Below are positions 62,860 through 64,000 of a stretch of DNA of 64,000 bases, one piece after another. A program made the translations under genes and the position numbers. The stretch lies in contig CASEBV010000007.1 of NCBI GenBank assembly GCA_949286415.1, positions 124,001 to 188,000 on the forward strand, written 5' to 3'. Every line of letters begins with the position of its first letter. The first letter of the stretch is position 1. The notes under the pieces were generated by a model. The model was not told the origin of the DNA, searched no databases, and worked only from the letters and a program-made list of their open reading frames with translations. Source of the stretch: an uncultured Bacteroidales bacterium (GTDB taxonomy: Bacteria > Bacteroidota > Bacteroidia > Bacteroidales > UBA932).

Positions 62860-63759
62860 CTACCCTCTTGACAGGATGACCTCAGCATGCCGCCTTATCT
62901 GTTCCCTGAGATGTGCCGGGGACTTGACCTCCACATTATAGCCGTGTGAAAGGATTTCCTGGATAAAGTCATATGTCGGAGCCAGATAATAGCGGAATAC
63001 GGAATAGTCTTCGCCGTGGTCAATCTCCTCCTGGGAATGATGGAGAGGCAGAGTCCTGAAATACTCCCGCTGCGTGCCATACACCTTCAGCTCAATGATT
63101 TCCGGCGGGCAGGCATCTTCCACTATCACGCCGAACGCATTGTAGAAATATGCATCCGGGCTGAAATCCGCCGGAACTTCGCAGGCATTTTCTGTCTGCG
63201 AAAGCCCCTGGATCCTGTCAAGCGCATATATCCTCATGACATCCCTGTTCACATCCCTTGCTATCATGTACCATCTCTGCTTGAAGACCTTGATGAAATA
63301 AGGTTCCACTTCCGTATCATACCGGCTCTGCCTCCAGAAGCTCTTGTATGTCATTTCAAGGGACCGGCCATCACGCATCGCTTCAATTATCGGTGTCAGA
63401 TATTTCTGTCCTGACGGAATCTGCTCAAACATGATGCGGCGTTTCAGATGGTGGCTCTCATTGATCAGATTGTTTACTGCAAAGGTATTGAGAAGCCATG
63501 TCCTCACCCCTCCCCTTTTCATGTCATCGGCATTTTCAATATAGTACCGGTAGCCGTTCTTCTTGTCACATACTATGTTGATGTCGAATATGTCCTCTAT
63601 CGCTTTCCTGTGATTATGGAAAGTCTTGAGCGGCAGATCCTCGCCTCCGCTCATGCTGTTGCGTGTCCATTTCTCATTGATTTCCTCAAATGTAATCCCA
63701 TCGGCCCGATATATGGTATCCACCAGCCAGATATACCTGTTAAACAAGTCTTTTGCCAT
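62860..63759 (-). CDS. WYL-domain transcriptional regulator
   Basis: 299 residues. N-terminal helix-turn-helix region (LVDTIYRADGITFEEINEKW), then a WYL domain (about 125-215) with RWYMIARD (Trp163-Tyr164-Met165 in place of WYL) and IYALDRIQGL, then the WCX-like C-terminal part (ILSHGYNVEVKSP). WYL proteins sense nucleic acid or nucleotide ligands and regulate RNA repair, DNA damage or defence genes. Here it directly follows rtcB on the same strand, so it may control RNA repair. ATG 63757-63759. Confidence 0.88.
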   Translation of the reverse strand: MAKDLFNRYIWLVDTIYRADGITFEEINEKWTRNSMSGGEDLPLKTFHNHRKAIEDIFDINIVCDKKNGYRYYIENADDMKRGGVRTWLLNTFAVNNLINESHHLKRRIMFEQIPSGQKYLTPIIEAMRDGRSLEMTYKSFWRQSRYDTEVEPYFIKVFKQRWYMIARDVNRDVMRIYALDRIQGLSQTENACEVPADFSPDAYFYNAFGVIVEDACPPEIIELKVYGTQREYFRTLPLHHSQEEIDHGEDYSVFRYYLAPTYDFIQEILSHGYNVEVKSPAHLREQIRRHAEVILSRG

Positions 63760-63836
63760 AGCATTGTAGTTTTGTTTCCGCAAATATGGAATAAAGTTAT
63801 GCCAAAACTTGACACATCAGATATTTTTATGGAAAT

Positions 63837-64000
63837 TTACTCTGCAGCCTTGAAATTGAATACAGGACTGATGACATTGACGACATCGACGGTATCGGTG
63901 ATGTTTGCCATAATTTCCTCTTTCGGCTTGTAAACCATCGGAGACTCATCTATTGTGGATCCGGTCACGGTCTCGCTGTAGATTCCTGACATTGAAGTGC
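63837..64000 (-). CDS. rtcB: RtcB RNA ligase, C-terminal end (cut by window edge)
   Basis: 54 codons before a TAA at 63837-63839; the frame is open to the right edge. MSGIYSETVTGSTIDESPMV, YKPKEEIM and the end PVFNFKAAE match the C-terminus of Bacteroidota RtcB (DE-P--YK--EEI--NI--TV--V--I-PVYNFKA-E). RtcB joins 2',3'-cyclic phosphate or 3'-phosphate RNA ends to 5'-OH ends with GTP. The catalytic metal site lies outside the window. The WYL gene follows 77 bp downstream. Confidence 0.75.
   Translation of the reverse strand, partial: TSMSGIYSETVTGSTIDESPMVYKPKEEIMANITDTVDVVNVISPVFNFKAAE

Noticed and set aside
62860-63759. WYL protein as part of an anti-phage defence island
   Set aside because: No restriction, CBASS, BREX or other defence genes are nearby; the neighbour is rtcB.

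Overview
The window comes from the chromosome of a Gram-negative member of the Bacteroidota, most likely order Bacteroidales. The evidence is: lipid A genes (lpxA, lpxC, lpxD); typical Bacteroidota families (WbqC, DUF3078, BACON-domain lipoproteins, LRR lipoproteins, FadL/OmpP1-type barrels, type 3 ProRS); near absence of Shine-Dalgarno sites; and repeated TTTG-N19-21-TAnnTTTG promoters of the Bacteroidetes primary sigma factor. TAG, TGA and TAA are all used as genuine stops, so the genetic code is standard. I see no rRNA, tRNA, CRISPR array, insertion sequence, prophage or toxin-antitoxin module. Most of the window is core housekeeping sequence.

Layout. 1-9.7 kb (minus strand): a purine block transcribed purE-purK-purL-purF-coaW, followed by purM-purH, which has its own promoter-like box; purH runs off the left edge. 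9.7-12.2 kb: hisS followed by an EamA permease, behind a duplicated promoter cassette. 12.2-12.8 kb: the only long gene-poor stretch, holding hairpins, short tandem repeats and a possible 29-residue membrane peptide. 12.8-14.0 kb: an LRR lipoprotein with a recently duplicating 63-bp repeat. 14.1-19.5 kb (minus): a plug-less TonB-receptor-like barrel, a fused NfnA/NfnB-type oxidoreductase and a radical SAM/SPASM enzyme. 19.6-22.2 kb: sppA and cutC. 22.2-29.0 kb (minus): proS, a DUF3078 barrel, tilS and a transglutaminase-fold lipoprotein. 29.2-32.1 kb: a Trp/Tyr-rich lipoprotein and a FadL-type barrel. 32.1-35.6 kb (minus): lpxD-lpxC-lpxA-wbqC, with LpxC lacking the FabZ fusion usual in the phylum. 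35.7-40.5 kb: rimP-nusA-infB with a leader hairpin and a strong terminator. 40.7-43.6 kb: three consecutive secreted paralogues of unknown function under a textbook promoter. 43.6-44.3 kb: an HD-domain hydrolase. 44.3-55.2 kb: a six-gene ABC exporter operon (TolC, adaptor, three FtsX/MacB-type permeases, one ATPase). 55.2-58.6 kb: a HAD phosphatase and a GH2 glycosidase. 58.6-62.6 kb (minus): agmatine deiminase, N-carbamoylputrescine amidase, purT and a CpsB-type PHP phosphatase. 62.9-64.0 kb (minus): a WYL regulator and the 3' end of rtcB.

How the genes work together. PurF, PurT, PurL, PurM, PurK, PurE and PurH together cover most of de novo IMP synthesis; purD, purC and purB are not here. 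AguA and AguB convert agmatine to putrescine. lpxD/lpxC/lpxA supply early lipid A steps. rimP-nusA-infB is the classic transcription-translation operon.

The most unusual signals are: (1) the region before the ABC exporter, with two TGTAAA-type palindromes 33 bp apart, then a -24/-12 (sigma-54-type) promoter match, then a long stem-loop at the expected transcript start; (2) a single in-frame TAG that splits the exporter's second permease; (3) the three-paralogue secreted operon; (4) the plug-less receptor barrel. None of these proves a new system, but (1) to (3) deserve a closer look.
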